From Pseudomonadales bacterium (GTDB taxonomy: Bacteria; Pseudomonadota; Gammaproteobacteria; Pseudomonadales; Azotimanducaceae), in contig JAJEIQ010000078.1 in NCBI GenBank assembly GCA_022827905.1, positions 1 to 64,000 on the forward strand: a stretch of 64,000 nt of DNA, read 5' to 3'. Numbering within the stretch: the stretch's first letter is position 1; each line of letters opens with the position of its first letter. The notes beneath the pieces are model-generated. The model saw only the letters and a program-made list of their open reading frames with translations, did not search any database and had not been told where the DNA came from. The position numbers and the translations under genes were made by a program. Shown piece after piece: positions 23,915 through 32,503 of this stretch.

Positions 23915-25306
23915 TTAAGCATCGTCTTCCTCGTCGCCAGACGGCTTTTCCGAGCGTGGGAAGTAGTTGAATTCATGGCGGTACACCTCCCCTTCAAAGG
24001 GCGCCGCCTTGCCATCGACCATGGCTGGGCGGTAGCGGGCGCTGCGCAGGCTGCGGCGCACCGGAAAGTCCATCAGCCCATCCGGTTCCGAGGCGACCAC
24101 TTCCATGTTCCGAACGCTGCCGTTCGCCGACACTTGGAATTGCACTTCCACGAACCCGGCGGTTTGCTCCTCCCGCTCCCCGGCGGGCGGCGGGCGGGGC
24201 TCTTTGGGTGCCGCGAAGTGCAGCAGCACCGGTTCGGCGAAATAGGTGGCGGCATCGATGGAACCGACCTTCTCGAAACGCTCGTAGACGTGCTCGTAGA
24301 GGGTATGCGCCTTGCGGAAGTGCTCCCACATCAGGTGCCAGTCGGCAAGGTCGAGAATCGCTTCCGACACCGGCGTGGGGCCCGTGCCGGCGTCTTTCTG
24401 ACGAATGCGGATCACTTCCTGCAAAGCCCGTTCGGCGACTGGAAAGCTGTTGATCTGCAAGGGCACGTCATAGTTGGCGAAACGGCCGCCGGGCCGGCTG
24501 GCCAACAGGGAAGGCGATTCCCGGTCATCCACGTAGAAGGGCGGAAAGCGCTCCATCCGGTAGGTTTCGGCGAGGCCCTGCAGTGCCGGTATCGCCCGCG
24601 GCGTGCTGGCCTTGCCATTGGCGCCGTAGATCTTGAGCGCTTGTTGGTACAGGGCGCGGGCGGCAAAGATGTTGTAGGCGTCCTTGTACCAACGGGCGAG
24701 GCGGAAGACGCCGGGCAGCATGGCCTCGTCCTCCGTCCCGTAGGCTCGCGCGAGCACTTCGTAGGCGTACTCCTCACGGCGGGTGGCGGCCTCGCCATCG
24801 CCGAGCCGCTGCAGGGCTTCGGATTGCTTGTAGACCGCCTCGACTTGGTTGGGGGTGAACAACCCATCGCTGACCCGGCTGACCTGCACGGCTTGGCTAT
24901 AGCTCTCCAAGGCACCGGGATAATTGCCTTGGCCGAACCGGGCATCGCCGAGCAGCAGCAGAGGCCGGACGAGGTCCGGATGGTAGCGGTGTCGGGCCGC
25001 TTCGACGGCTCTCAAGTAAGGCGCGAGGAATTCCTCCGCCTTCGCGTATTCGGCGTTCTCGATGTCCACAGCCACCGCTTCCAAGGGTGACCCTGATTCG
25101 CCGAGCGCCTCCTCGATGGGTTGCGGCGAGGGACGAGTTGGGGCCGAGCCCAAGTCTTCGGAAGGCAGGTCAGACGCTGGCTGGCCATCATCGCCCCAGC
25201 CACGGCTGGCGAACAGCACAGCGATTACGGCCAAAGCGGTCACGACAGCCCGCTGGCGCCCTCCCATGCCGGGCTCCGCCTTCAATCCTGCCGTATTCAA
25301 ATGCAT
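23915..25306 (-). CDS. TPR protein with TonB C-terminal domain, first gene of the envelope operon
   Basis: A 463-aa exported protein. The signal peptide (VVTALAVIAVLFASRGWG) is followed by an acidic linker, then TPR-like helices at about 55-290 (YAKAEEFLAPYLRAVEAARH, QGNYPGALESYSQAVQVS), and a TonB_C domain at about 365-440 (GFVEVQFQVSANGSVRNMEV, RRSLRSARYRPAMVDGK). The TonB_C fold normally contacts outer-membrane partners or peptidoglycan. There is no N-terminal membrane anchor apart from the signal peptide. The ATG at 25306 follows AAGGGA; an ATG at 25267 behind GGCGGAG is equally possible. It is divergent from a CaiB/BaiF gene. Confidence 0.82.
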   Translation of the reverse strand: MHLNTAGLKAEPGMGGRQRAVVTALAVIAVLFASRGWGDDGQPASDLPSEDLGSAPTRPSPQPIEEALGESGSPLEAVAVDIENAEYAKAEEFLAPYLRAVEAARHRYHPDLVRPLLLLGDARFGQGNYPGALESYSQAVQVSRVSDGLFTPNQVEAVYKQSEALQRLGDGEAATRREEYAYEVLARAYGTEDEAMLPGVFRLARWYKDAYNIFAARALYQQALKIYGANGKASTPRAIPALQGLAETYRMERFPPFYVDDRESPSLLASRPGGRFANYDVPLQINSFPVAERALQEVIRIRQKDAGTGPTPVSEAILDLADWHLMWEHFRKAHTLYEHVYERFEKVGSIDAATYFAEPVLLHFAAPKEPRPPPAGEREEQTAGFVEVQFQVSANGSVRNMEVVASEPDGLMDFPVRRSLRSARYRPAMVDGKAAPFEGEVYRHEFNYFPRSEKPSGDEEDDA

Positions 25307-25372
25307 GGTCCCTTGGACAACCATTTGCCGTCTGCGTTCGAGTGTGGAACCGGCATTCGGGCAAGTCAAGGC

Positions 25373-25411
25373 GTGCGCCTTCGGCGCACGTGCGAGTTGC
25401 TCCGCAACTCG
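25373..25411. repeat. Two adjacent perfect hairpins in divergent intergenic gap
   Basis: GTGCGCC-TTC-GGCGCAC (25373-25389) is followed 3 nt later by CGAGTTGC-TCC-GCAACTCG (25393-25411). They lie in the 203-nt gap between divergent promoters of the envelope operon and the CaiB/BaiF gene, and look like a paired REP element. No clear promoter pair could be assigned in the gap. Confidence 0.75.
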
Positions 25412-25509
25412 GCGCTGCGCCTGCCCATGCGGGTTCGTTGGAGTTCGGCTGGCGTCGCGGTCTTGATAGACTTGGCGAAGGCACAGTTCGATTGGAGGAG
25501 ATTCAAGCA

Positions 25510-26730
25510 ATGCAGCCGCTCGATGGAATAAAGGTCCTGGAATTCTCAACGATGATCACCGCATCGCTTGCCGCCATGATGATGGGCGAGCAGGGCGCCT
25601 CGGTCATTAAAGTGGAACCCATTGAGCTCGGCGACCCCATGCGCTACCTCGGCAGCAGCAAGGGCGGCATATCGGCGCTCTTTGCGAACTGCAATCGTGG
25701 CAAGCAGTCTTTGAGCCTTGACCTAAAGTCCGCCGATGGTCGGGCGGTCATCGAAAAGTTGGCGGCCGAGGCGGATGTGCTGCTGTGCAACTATCGGCCG
25801 GGCGTCATGGATAAGCTCGGGCTTGGGAGCGAGCAATTGCGTTCCCTGAATCCACGGCTCATCTACTGTGCGATTACCGGATTCGGCACCAAGGGACCGC
25901 ATCGGGATATGCCGGCTTACGATCCCGTTATCCAGGCGCAGTCGGGTTTTGCGGCGGTTCAGGGCGCTGGCAAGGCAGGACCGGAATTCGTGCGCAACCT
26001 GACCTGCGACAAGGTGACCGCCTATACGGCTTGTCAGGCCGCGACTGCCGCGCTCCTTCAGCGGGAGAAGACCGGCGAGGGCCAGCACATCGATCTCTCC
26101 ATGATGGATGCAGGCCTCTTCTTCCTGTTCCCCGACGGTTTCATGCACAAAACCCTGCTCGACGAGGATGCGGAGCACAATCCGCCGTTGAGTGAGTTGC
26201 TCTACGATCTCACGGTGACGAAGGATGGCGGGATCACTGTGTCGGCCGCCAATCAAGCGCAGCAAATTGGCCTTATGGCGGCCATTGACCAGCTTCACCT
26301 GCTGGCGGACGAGCGGTTCAACAGCCAGGAAAAACTGATTGCCAACATTGATGAACTCCGGGAAATTCTTAGAAACGAATTTCTCAAGCACGAAACCGAG
26401 GACTTGCTTGAAAAGCTCAAGGAGAACGACGTTCCGGCGGCCAAGTGCTTGGACTATGAGGAAGTGCTGGCGCACCCGCAGTATCAGGCGAACGCCAGCA
26501 TCGACCGAATTGAGCATCCGCGGATGGGCAACATGATTCAAATCAAGCCGCCCGCCCAGTTTGGAGGCCAGCGGGCTGAGCCGGGCGGCGCCAGCCCCGC
26601 CCACGGCGAGCACACCGTGGAGATACTGGCGCGCCTTGGCCTCGGCGATGCGGAAATCGAACGGCTGTTCGCCGAAAATCTGGCGCGGGGGGCGAAGCGT
26701 AGGGAGGTGAACGCTTTGCCTTGCGCTTGA
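25510..26730 (+). CDS. CaiB/BaiF family CoA transferase
   Basis: A 406-aa class III CoA transferase that would move CoA between a donor thioester and a carboxylic acid. It has the N-terminal LDGIKVLEFSTMITASLAAMM, the GEQGASVIKVEP motif, LNPRLIYCAITGFGTKGP, and GEGQHIDLSMMDAG, which holds the catalytic Asp. The ATG at 25510 follows GGAGGAG at a proper distance; a much longer upstream frame is spurious. It begins a plus-strand cluster with the Rieske oxygenase 63 nt downstream. Confidence 0.92.
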   Translation: MQPLDGIKVLEFSTMITASLAAMMMGEQGASVIKVEPIELGDPMRYLGSSKGGISALFANCNRGKQSLSLDLKSADGRAVIEKLAAEADVLLCNYRPGVMDKLGLGSEQLRSLNPRLIYCAITGFGTKGPHRDMPAYDPVIQAQSGFAAVQGAGKAGPEFVRNLTCDKVTAYTACQAATAALLQREKTGEGQHIDLSMMDAGLFFLFPDGFMHKTLLDEDAEHNPPLSELLYDLTVTKDGGITVSAANQAQQIGLMAAIDQLHLLADERFNSQEKLIANIDELREILRNEFLKHETEDLLEKLKENDVPAAKCLDYEEVLAHPQYQANASIDRIEHPRMGNMIQIKPPAQFGGQRAEPGGASPAHGEHTVEILARLGLGDAEIERLFAENLARGAKRREVNALPCA

Positions 26731-26793
26731 CTGGCTCCCTTGGCCCTCCTATGCTCGCCGATTGGACATTGTGAACTTCAATGGGGGAAGTGC

Positions 26794-28110
26794 ATGACCG
26801 TTTACCGGAAGATCGAGCGTTTTGCGGATCCACAGACGTCTAAAACACCTGCTCAGAAGGAGCCCGATCCGGATCTCGGCTACGACTTCATTCCCAAGGA
26901 GCGCTACACCTCGCCGGAGTTCATGCGCCAGGAATGGGACCGGCTGTGGACCAAGGTCTGGCTGATGGGCGCTTGGGAGGGCGATCTGCGCAATCCGGGG
27001 GACTACATCACTACCAAGATCGGCAATGAGACCATCGTCATCACCAAGGACGAGAACCACCAGTACAACGCCTTCTACAACGTCTGCTCGCACCGGGGCA
27101 ACCAGGTTGCCTACGGCCCGGGCGGCAACACCGAGACCTTCCGCTGCTCCTACCACCTGTGGGAGTACAACCTGCGCGGCGAGCTGATCCACGTGCCGGA
27201 CGCCGAGACCTTTCCCCAGGGCGCGCCCTGCGACAAGCTCTCCATCGTGCGCCTGCCCTGCGATAGCTGGGCCGGCTGGGTCTGGTTCAGCATGAACCCC
27301 AACGCTGAGCCCCTGCGCGACTTTCTCGGCATGATCCCGCAGCATCTCGACCCCTACCACTTTGACCGCATGACCCTCGTGAATGACGTGACCGTCGAGT
27401 GGGACTGCAACTGGAAGACCTCGGTGGACGCCTTCAACGAGACCTACCATGTCTTCGGCACCCATCCCCAGCTCACCACCATGCTGGAGGACATGGACGT
27501 GCAGATCGACTGCTACGAGCGGCACAACCGCTACCTCATACCGTTCGGCTGCGTCAGCACCCACATCCAGGACGGCACCGTCATCACTGAGGAACTCAAG
27601 GACTACATGCGCATGAACCTGCTCGATCCGGACAGCTACCGGGGCGACGGCCTTGGCGTGCGCCGGGCGGTGCAGCAGAACTGGCGCAATATTTCCGGCG
27701 GCATGGGTTACGACTTCGACGACCTGAACGACGATCAGCTCTCGGACGACTACCACTACCTGATCTTCCCCAACATCACCATGAACATCCACTGCAACAG
27801 CGTGATGATCTTCCGCCAGCGGCCGCACGAGACCGATCCCAACAAGATGTACTACGACCTGCAGAACTACAGCCTGTTTCCGGCTGGCCAGGAGCCGCCG
27901 CCGCGCCCGATCCACGAACAGTTCAAGCACGGCGAGCAGTCCATCGGCGAAGTGCTCGACCAGGACGCCTCCAACTTGGCCATGGTGCAGGCGGGGATGA
28001 ATTCCGCTGGCTACCGGGGCCTTTGGATTTCCACCCAGGAACTGCGCATCCGCCACTTCCACAAGACCATCGACGACTACCTGCAGCGCCAGCCCATCAA
28101 GTGGATGTAG
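26794..28110 (+). CDS. Rieske oxygenase alpha subunit
   Basis: A 438-aa ring-hydroxylating-type oxygenase large subunit. The Rieske 2Fe-2S ligands are Cys98, His100, Cys118 and His121 (CSHRG, CSYHLWEY). The mononuclear iron site lies in NWKTSVDAFNETYHVFGTHP, with His219 and His224. GGGGGAAG precedes the ATG at 26794. A separate Rieske ferredoxin follows after 6 nt, which suggests a multi-component oxygenase; no dedicated reductase is nearby. The substrate is not deducible. The long open frame on the opposite strand is an artefact of the base composition. Confidence 0.93.
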   Translation: MTVYRKIERFADPQTSKTPAQKEPDPDLGYDFIPKERYTSPEFMRQEWDRLWTKVWLMGAWEGDLRNPGDYITTKIGNETIVITKDENHQYNAFYNVCSHRGNQVAYGPGGNTETFRCSYHLWEYNLRGELIHVPDAETFPQGAPCDKLSIVRLPCDSWAGWVWFSMNPNAEPLRDFLGMIPQHLDPYHFDRMTLVNDVTVEWDCNWKTSVDAFNETYHVFGTHPQLTTMLEDMDVQIDCYERHNRYLIPFGCVSTHIQDGTVITEELKDYMRMNLLDPDSYRGDGLGVRRAVQQNWRNISGGMGYDFDDLNDDQLSDDYHYLIFPNITMNIHCNSVMIFRQRPHETDPNKMYYDLQNYSLFPAGQEPPPRPIHEQFKHGEQSIGEVLDQDASNLAMVQAGMNSAGYRGLWISTQELRIRHFHKTIDDYLQRQPIKWM

Positions 28111-28116
28111 GCCTAA

Positions 28117-28461
28117 GTGACGCCGATTTGCAGCATCGCCGCAGTGGGCGAGGGGGAGATGGTGGCTTCGGAGGTGGACGGGGTAAGGGTGCTCGTCTGC
28201 CAAGTGGAGGGCCAGTTTCACGCCCTGCAGGACCAATGCAGCCATGCCCGTCAGGCGCTGCACGCCGGCACCCTGATCGGCCACCGGCTGCGCTGCCCGT
28301 TGCACGGGGGCCTTTTTGACGTGCGCAGCGGCGCCTGCTTGGGCCCGCCGGCCACCAAGCCGGTGATCACCTTTCCGGTCCTGCTCGAGGCCGGCAAGGT
28401 GCATGTGGACGTGAGCGGCGCCAAGGAGCGGCCGAAGCCCCGATTCGGGCCGCTCAACTGA
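28117..28461 (+). CDS. Rieske-type 2Fe-2S ferredoxin
   Basis: A 114-aa Rieske ferredoxin starting at GTG 28117. The cluster ligands are in CSHARQ and CPLHGGLFDV, spaced as in the biphenyl- and naphthalene-dioxygenase ferredoxins. It should pass electrons to the oxygenase encoded 6 nt upstream. The C-terminus LRCPLHGG to AKERPKPRFGPLN has a basic tail. The gap to the next gene (28462-28560) contains only a strong AGGAGG at 28548-28553. Confidence 0.9.
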   Translation: MTPICSIAAVGEGEMVASEVDGVRVLVCQVEGQFHALQDQCSHARQALHAGTLIGHRLRCPLHGGLFDVRSGACLGPPATKPVITFPVLLEAGKVHVDVSGAKERPKPRFGPLN

Positions 28462-28560
28462 AAGCGGTCACGGGCGCCACTGACATACCCAAACGAGAAT
28501 TTCTGAGCAGGATTTCACAACCCCAAACGGATTGATTCGAACCACTTAGGAGGATACGAC

Positions 28561-29319
28561 ATGGATTTGCAACTGAAGGGCAACAAGGCGCTTATCACCG
28601 GCGGCAGCCGCGGCATCGGGCGGGCCATCGCCGATGCACTTGCGGACGAGGGCTGCAACGTGGCCATCTGCGCCCGCAACGAAGACCAGGTGAATGACGC
28701 CGTGGCGGCGCTGTCCGCCAAGGGCGTGACGGCCTTCGGCCAAGCGGTGGATGTGGGCGACGGCGATGCGCTGAAAGCTTGGGTCGAGGCCTCTGCCGAG
28801 GCGCTTGGCGGCATCGACAACATCGTCTCCAACGTCTCCGGAGGCAACGGCCGAACCGAGGCCGACTGGCGCTCGAATTTCGAGCACGACATGCTCGGCA
28901 CCGTGCGCATGGTGGAGGCGGCCATGCCGCACTTGGAGAATTCCGACAACGGCAGTGTTCTGGTCATTTCCACGACCGCCGCTCTCGAAGCCTTCATCGG
29001 TCCACACTCGTACAACGCCATCAAGGCGGCGCTGTTGAACTATTCCGGTGCCCTGGCCCAGGAGGCCGGCGCCAAGGGCATCCGCGTCAACGCGATTTCC
29101 CCCGGCCCGATCATGATCGAGGGTGGCGCTTGGGACAACATCAAGCAGCACATGACGCCCTTCTATGAGGGCACGGTGAGCCAGATTCCGGTGGGACGCA
29201 TGGGTCGTGCGGAGGAAGTGGCGGCCCAGGCGGTGTTGCTGGCAAGCCCCTTCGGCGCCTACACCAACGGCGCCAACATCGTCATCGACGGTGGCTTCAC
29301 CAAGCGCATTCAGTTCTGA
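28561..29319 (+). CDS. Short-chain dehydrogenase/reductase
   Basis: A 252-aa SDR with cofactor motif TGGSRGIGRA at residues 14-23, active-site Tyr and Lys in SYNAIKAALLNYS, and a C-terminal VIDGGFT. It would oxidise or reduce an alcohol or ketone with NAD(P). The AGGAGG at 28548-28553 sets the start. It lies directly after the Rieske oxygenase/ferredoxin pair, so dehydrogenation of a hydroxylated product is plausible, though this is inference from position. Confidence 0.92.
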   Translation: MDLQLKGNKALITGGSRGIGRAIADALADEGCNVAICARNEDQVNDAVAALSAKGVTAFGQAVDVGDGDALKAWVEASAEALGGIDNIVSNVSGGNGRTEADWRSNFEHDMLGTVRMVEAAMPHLENSDNGSVLVISTTAALEAFIGPHSYNAIKAALLNYSGALAQEAGAKGIRVNAISPGPIMIEGGAWDNIKQHMTPFYEGTVSQIPVGRMGRAEEVAAQAVLLASPFGAYTNGANIVIDGGFTKRIQF

Positions 29320-29327
29320 GCCAACCC

Positions 29328-30083
29328 ATGAGCGAGCATCGAACCGTCAATGTCTACATGGTGGCAGCGGGCAAGTACCACGACATCGACTACGCCCGCC
29401 TCGAACTGCTGAAGCTCTTGGCCGAGGATGAGCGGGTGCGGGTGCGCGTGGCCCCGGACTACCATGATGTGGACGGCATCCAGGCTTCGGATTTCCTCAT
29501 CACCTACACCTGCGACCTAGTGCCGGAGGAGGATGAGCAGGTCGCCCTGCGCGACTACATCGCGTCCGGCAAACGCTGGTTTGCGCTGCACGGCACCAAC
29601 TCGATCCTGAAGTTCCTCGAGGACGGCCGGGTGGATGCCCCGGACACTGCGCCGGTGCTGATGGAGACCCTGGGCACCCAGTTCCTCGCCCATCCGCCCA
29701 TTCACCCGTTCAAGGTGACCGTCTCCGATCCGGAGCATGAACTGGTCAAGGGCATCAGCGAGTTTGAAACGGACGACGAGCTCTATCTGTGCCGGGAGCA
29801 CGGCGACTTGCACCGGCTGCTCGAAACCCGCTTCCACGGCGAATGCCAAGGCTGGGTCCACGACCAATGGCCGGTTGATGAGCCGCGTCCGGTGTACTAC
29901 ATCAACCGGCTCGGTGAGGGCGAGGTGCTCTACCTCAATCTCGGCCACTGCCGGGGCCACTACGACATGCAGCCCATGGTGGACTACTACCCGGAGATCG
30001 AGCGCGGCAGTTGGCAGCGGGAGGAGTACTATGAACTGCTGCGCCGCGGCATCCGCTACTGCGCGGACCGGGTGGCGGCTTGA
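29328..30083 (+). CDS. ThuA-like glutamine-amidotransferase-fold protein
   Basis: A 251-aa protein of the ThuA-like family, which has a class I glutamine-amidotransferase-like fold. Visible features are the N-terminal VNVYMVAAGKYHDIDYARL, the central RWFALHGTNSILKFL, and HPPIHPFKVTVSDPEHELVKG. ThuA proteins are linked to sugar utilisation, but their reaction is poorly known. It starts 8 nt after the SDR stop and is 15 nt ahead of the LLM flavoprotein gene, so it is in the same operon. Confidence 0.82.
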   Translation: MSEHRTVNVYMVAAGKYHDIDYARLELLKLLAEDERVRVRVAPDYHDVDGIQASDFLITYTCDLVPEEDEQVALRDYIASGKRWFALHGTNSILKFLEDGRVDAPDTAPVLMETLGTQFLAHPPIHPFKVTVSDPEHELVKGISEFETDDELYLCREHGDLHRLLETRFHGECQGWVHDQWPVDEPRPVYYINRLGEGEVLYLNLGHCRGHYDMQPMVDYYPEIERGSWQREEYYELLRRGIRYCADRVAA

Positions 30084-30098
30084 CGGCAGGCGCGGGCG

Positions 30099-31064
30099 AT
30101 GGCTAAGCCGTTCCGCTTCGGCGTTCAGTCCTTCAACGCCGAGACTGGTACCGACTGGGCCAAGCAGGCGCAGACCGCCGAGCGCTTGGGCTATTCCGCC
30201 TTCCACTTGGCGGACCATCTGCTCGGCCCCGGGCCGGCGCTGGAGAAGACCAACCACCCGGTGCAGAACCTCGCCGCCATCCCGGCGATGGCCTATGCGG
30301 CGGCGGTGACCGAGCGCATCCACATCGGCTGCCGGGTGTTCTGCATCGACTACCACAACCCGGTGGTACTGGTGAAGTCCGCCATGACCATCGACATGCT
30401 CTCCTCGGGGCGCCTTGAGTTGGGCTTGGGTGCTGGCTGGCTGCAGGAGGAGTACGCCGCTGTGGGCCTCACCTTCGACCCGCCCAAGACACGCATCGAC
30501 CGCTTGGCCGATGTCATTGAGGGGGTCAAGGCGTTTCGCGGCGAAGGCCACGCCAACGTCGCCAACGGCACCATCGCTTGGCGCGATTTCGACGGTCTGC
30601 CCAAGCCCGTCTCCAAACCGCCGATCATGGTCGGCGGCGGCAGCCCCCGGGTGCTGCGCTTGGCGGGCCGGGAGGCGGACATCGTAAGCCTCAACTTCAA
30701 CAACCGGGCCGGCGTCATCGGCCCGGATGGGGTGCAGACCTCTACCGAGGACGAAACCCGCCGCAAGCTTGGCTGGATCAGGGAGGGCGCGGGCGAGCGC
30801 TTCGATGCGCTTGAAATCGAGATCGGTGCCTACTTCACGATGGTGATAGACGACCCGTCACCGGTGCTTGCCGGGTTTGCGCAAATGTTCGGCTTGACCG
30901 AGGAGGAAATGGCCCGCCACCCCCATGCCCTGTTCGGCGGCGTGGACGCCATTTGCGATGAGCTCGAACGGCGCCGGGAGCAGTTCGGCATCTCCTACTT
31001 CACCATCGGCGCCGACGTCATGGAGGCCTTTGCGCCCGTCGTGGACCGATTGGCAGGAAAGTAG
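30099..31064 (+). CDS. LLM-class (F420/FMN-type) flavin-dependent oxidoreductase
   Basis: A 321-aa luciferase-like monooxygenase-fold protein (FGVQSFNAETGTDWAKQAQTAE, LGYSAFHLADHLLG, GRLELGLGAGWLQEEY). The TIGR03621-like layout, with HADHL-type strand ends, is more typical of F420-dependent family members than of FMN luciferases; I cannot decide the cofactor. It starts 15 nt after the ThuA-like gene and 10 nt before the aminotransferase gene. Its substrate is unknown, and the cluster suggests an oxidative step on a nitrogen- or sugar-containing compound. Confidence 0.87.
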   Translation: MAKPFRFGVQSFNAETGTDWAKQAQTAERLGYSAFHLADHLLGPGPALEKTNHPVQNLAAIPAMAYAAAVTERIHIGCRVFCIDYHNPVVLVKSAMTIDMLSSGRLELGLGAGWLQEEYAAVGLTFDPPKTRIDRLADVIEGVKAFRGEGHANVANGTIAWRDFDGLPKPVSKPPIMVGGGSPRVLRLAGREADIVSLNFNNRAGVIGPDGVQTSTEDETRRKLGWIREGAGERFDALEIEIGAYFTMVIDDPSPVLAGFAQMFGLTEEEMARHPHALFGGVDAICDELERRREQFGISYFTIGADVMEAFAPVVDRLAGK

Positions 31065-31074
31065 GGCGTCGTCG

Positions 31075-32418
31075 TTGCCACGCACCGTTGCCGAAGCGCG
31101 GGCGGAACTGCTAGCCAAAACCCCCGCCTCCCAGCGCATCTCCGAACAACGGTCCGAGATCCTCAACTCAGGGCTAGCGGCCAATTTGGAGATGCCGCAT
31201 CCCATCTTCATTGAGCGGGGGGAAGGCGCCTGCGTCTTCGATGCGGACGGCAACCGTTACATCGACACTTCGGTCGGCTTTGGCTTGCACCTGCTCGGCC
31301 ACCGGCATCCGGCGATCGAAGCGGCCATCAAGGGTCGGGCGGAACTTGGTTGGATGTTCGGCATCCACACCACCAGCCAGATGAAACTGGCCGAACTGCT
31401 TCACGAAGCCAGCCCCTGTGCCGATCGCGTGGTGTTCTGCAACACCGGCACGGAGGCAACGATGTACGCCATCCGGGCGGCGCGGGGCTTCTCCGGCAAG
31501 GAGCGCATCGCCCTGTTCGACGGCTGCTACCACGGCGCCCACGACTACGGCATGTGGCTGACCGACCCGGCCAGCCCGGTGGATGCGCCGGATCACCTGC
31601 CCATGGGCCACGGCATTCCCAAGGCGCTCAGCGGGCTGAACCTGATGCTGCCCTACCGCCGCCGCGCCACCTTCGACCTCGTGCGCAAGCACCGAGACGA
31701 ACTCGCCCTGGTGATGATCGAGGGCGTGCAAAGCTCCAATCCCCAACCTGAAGCCGGCGAATTCCTGCGCGAACTAGCGGACGTTTGCCGCGCCAACGGC
31801 GTGTTGCTGTGCATTGACGAGGTCATCACCGGCTTTCGAGTCGCCTATGGCGGTGCCCAGGAGCGCTTCGGCGTCGTCCCGGATCTGGCTACCTACGGCA
31901 AGGTGCTCGGCGGCGGCTTAGCCGTAGGTGCCATCACTGGGCGGGCTGACCTGATGAACGTCTTCACCGGCTTGGCGGCGGAGCGGGGGGTCTTCTCCGG
32001 GGGCACCTTCTCCGGCAACCCGCTGACCATGGAGGCGGGCGCGGCGGCGGTGGGCTGGCTGAAGGAGCATCCGCAGATTTACGATGCCTTGGAGGCGGCG
32101 GGCAGCCGGCTTGCCGGGGAAGTCAACGCCTTCGCCGAAACCCACCAGATTCCGGCGCAGGTGAAGCACGTGGGCAGCATGTTCCACCTGTTCTTCCAGC
32201 GCGAGCCGCTGGACTCGATGCGCGACCTGAAATCCATCGGCGGCGCCGCGGAGAAGGCCTTCTACCTGCACGCCCTGAACCACGGCGTGTTGGTGCCCGG
32301 CACCCAGCGGGCCTTCCTGTCCAGCGCCCACGGCGAGGCGGAGATCGGCCGGCTGATCGAGGTGTTTCAACAATCGCTGGCCGACGTGCAGGCGGAGGGC
32401 TTGTTCGAAGCCGCATAA
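31075..32418 (+). CDS. Class III (GSA-type) PLP aminotransferase/aminomutase
   Basis: A 447-aa fold-type I PLP enzyme resembling glutamate-1-semialdehyde 2,1-aminomutase. It shows FCNTGTEATMYAIRAARGF, FDGCYHGAHDYG, CIDEVITGFRVAYGG and the PLP Lys in ATYGKVLGGG. There is no heme or porphyrin context, and its neighbours are catabolic, so it is more likely a transaminase or aminomutase of the cluster than HemL. The start is TTG 31075 (LPRTVAEARAELL); the open frame extends into the upstream gene but that part reads as shadow. It overlaps nothing. Confidence 0.85.
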   Translation: MPRTVAEARAELLAKTPASQRISEQRSEILNSGLAANLEMPHPIFIERGEGACVFDADGNRYIDTSVGFGLHLLGHRHPAIEAAIKGRAELGWMFGIHTTSQMKLAELLHEASPCADRVVFCNTGTEATMYAIRAARGFSGKERIALFDGCYHGAHDYGMWLTDPASPVDAPDHLPMGHGIPKALSGLNLMLPYRRRATFDLVRKHRDELALVMIEGVQSSNPQPEAGEFLRELADVCRANGVLLCIDEVITGFRVAYGGAQERFGVVPDLATYGKVLGGGLAVGAITGRADLMNVFTGLAAERGVFSGGTFSGNPLTMEAGAAAVGWLKEHPQIYDALEAAGSRLAGEVNAFAETHQIPAQVKHVGSMFHLFFQREPLDSMRDLKSIGGAAEKAFYLHALNHGVLVPGTQRAFLSSAHGEAEIGRLIEVFQQSLADVQAEGLFEAA

Positions 32419-32503
32419 CGGGCGTTTTCCTCGATTGGGGGTGTCGGTGCCCTGCCGACTTTGGCAAGATGGCCGTTTCGACTGAGTTTTGGAGGTTGTG
32501 TCC

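Noticed and set aside
26749-28404. Long open frame of 551 codons antisense to the Rieske oxygenase
   Set aside because: The Rieske protein is a clear family member with intact motifs, and the antisense frame has repetitive His/Val-rich composition typical of reverse-strand reading of GC-rich genes.
31075-32418. HemL, glutamate-1-semialdehyde aminomutase for tetrapyrrole synthesis
   Set aside because: The fold matches, but the gene sits in a catabolic cluster and is not near other heme genes; GSA-like aminotransferases with other roles are common.
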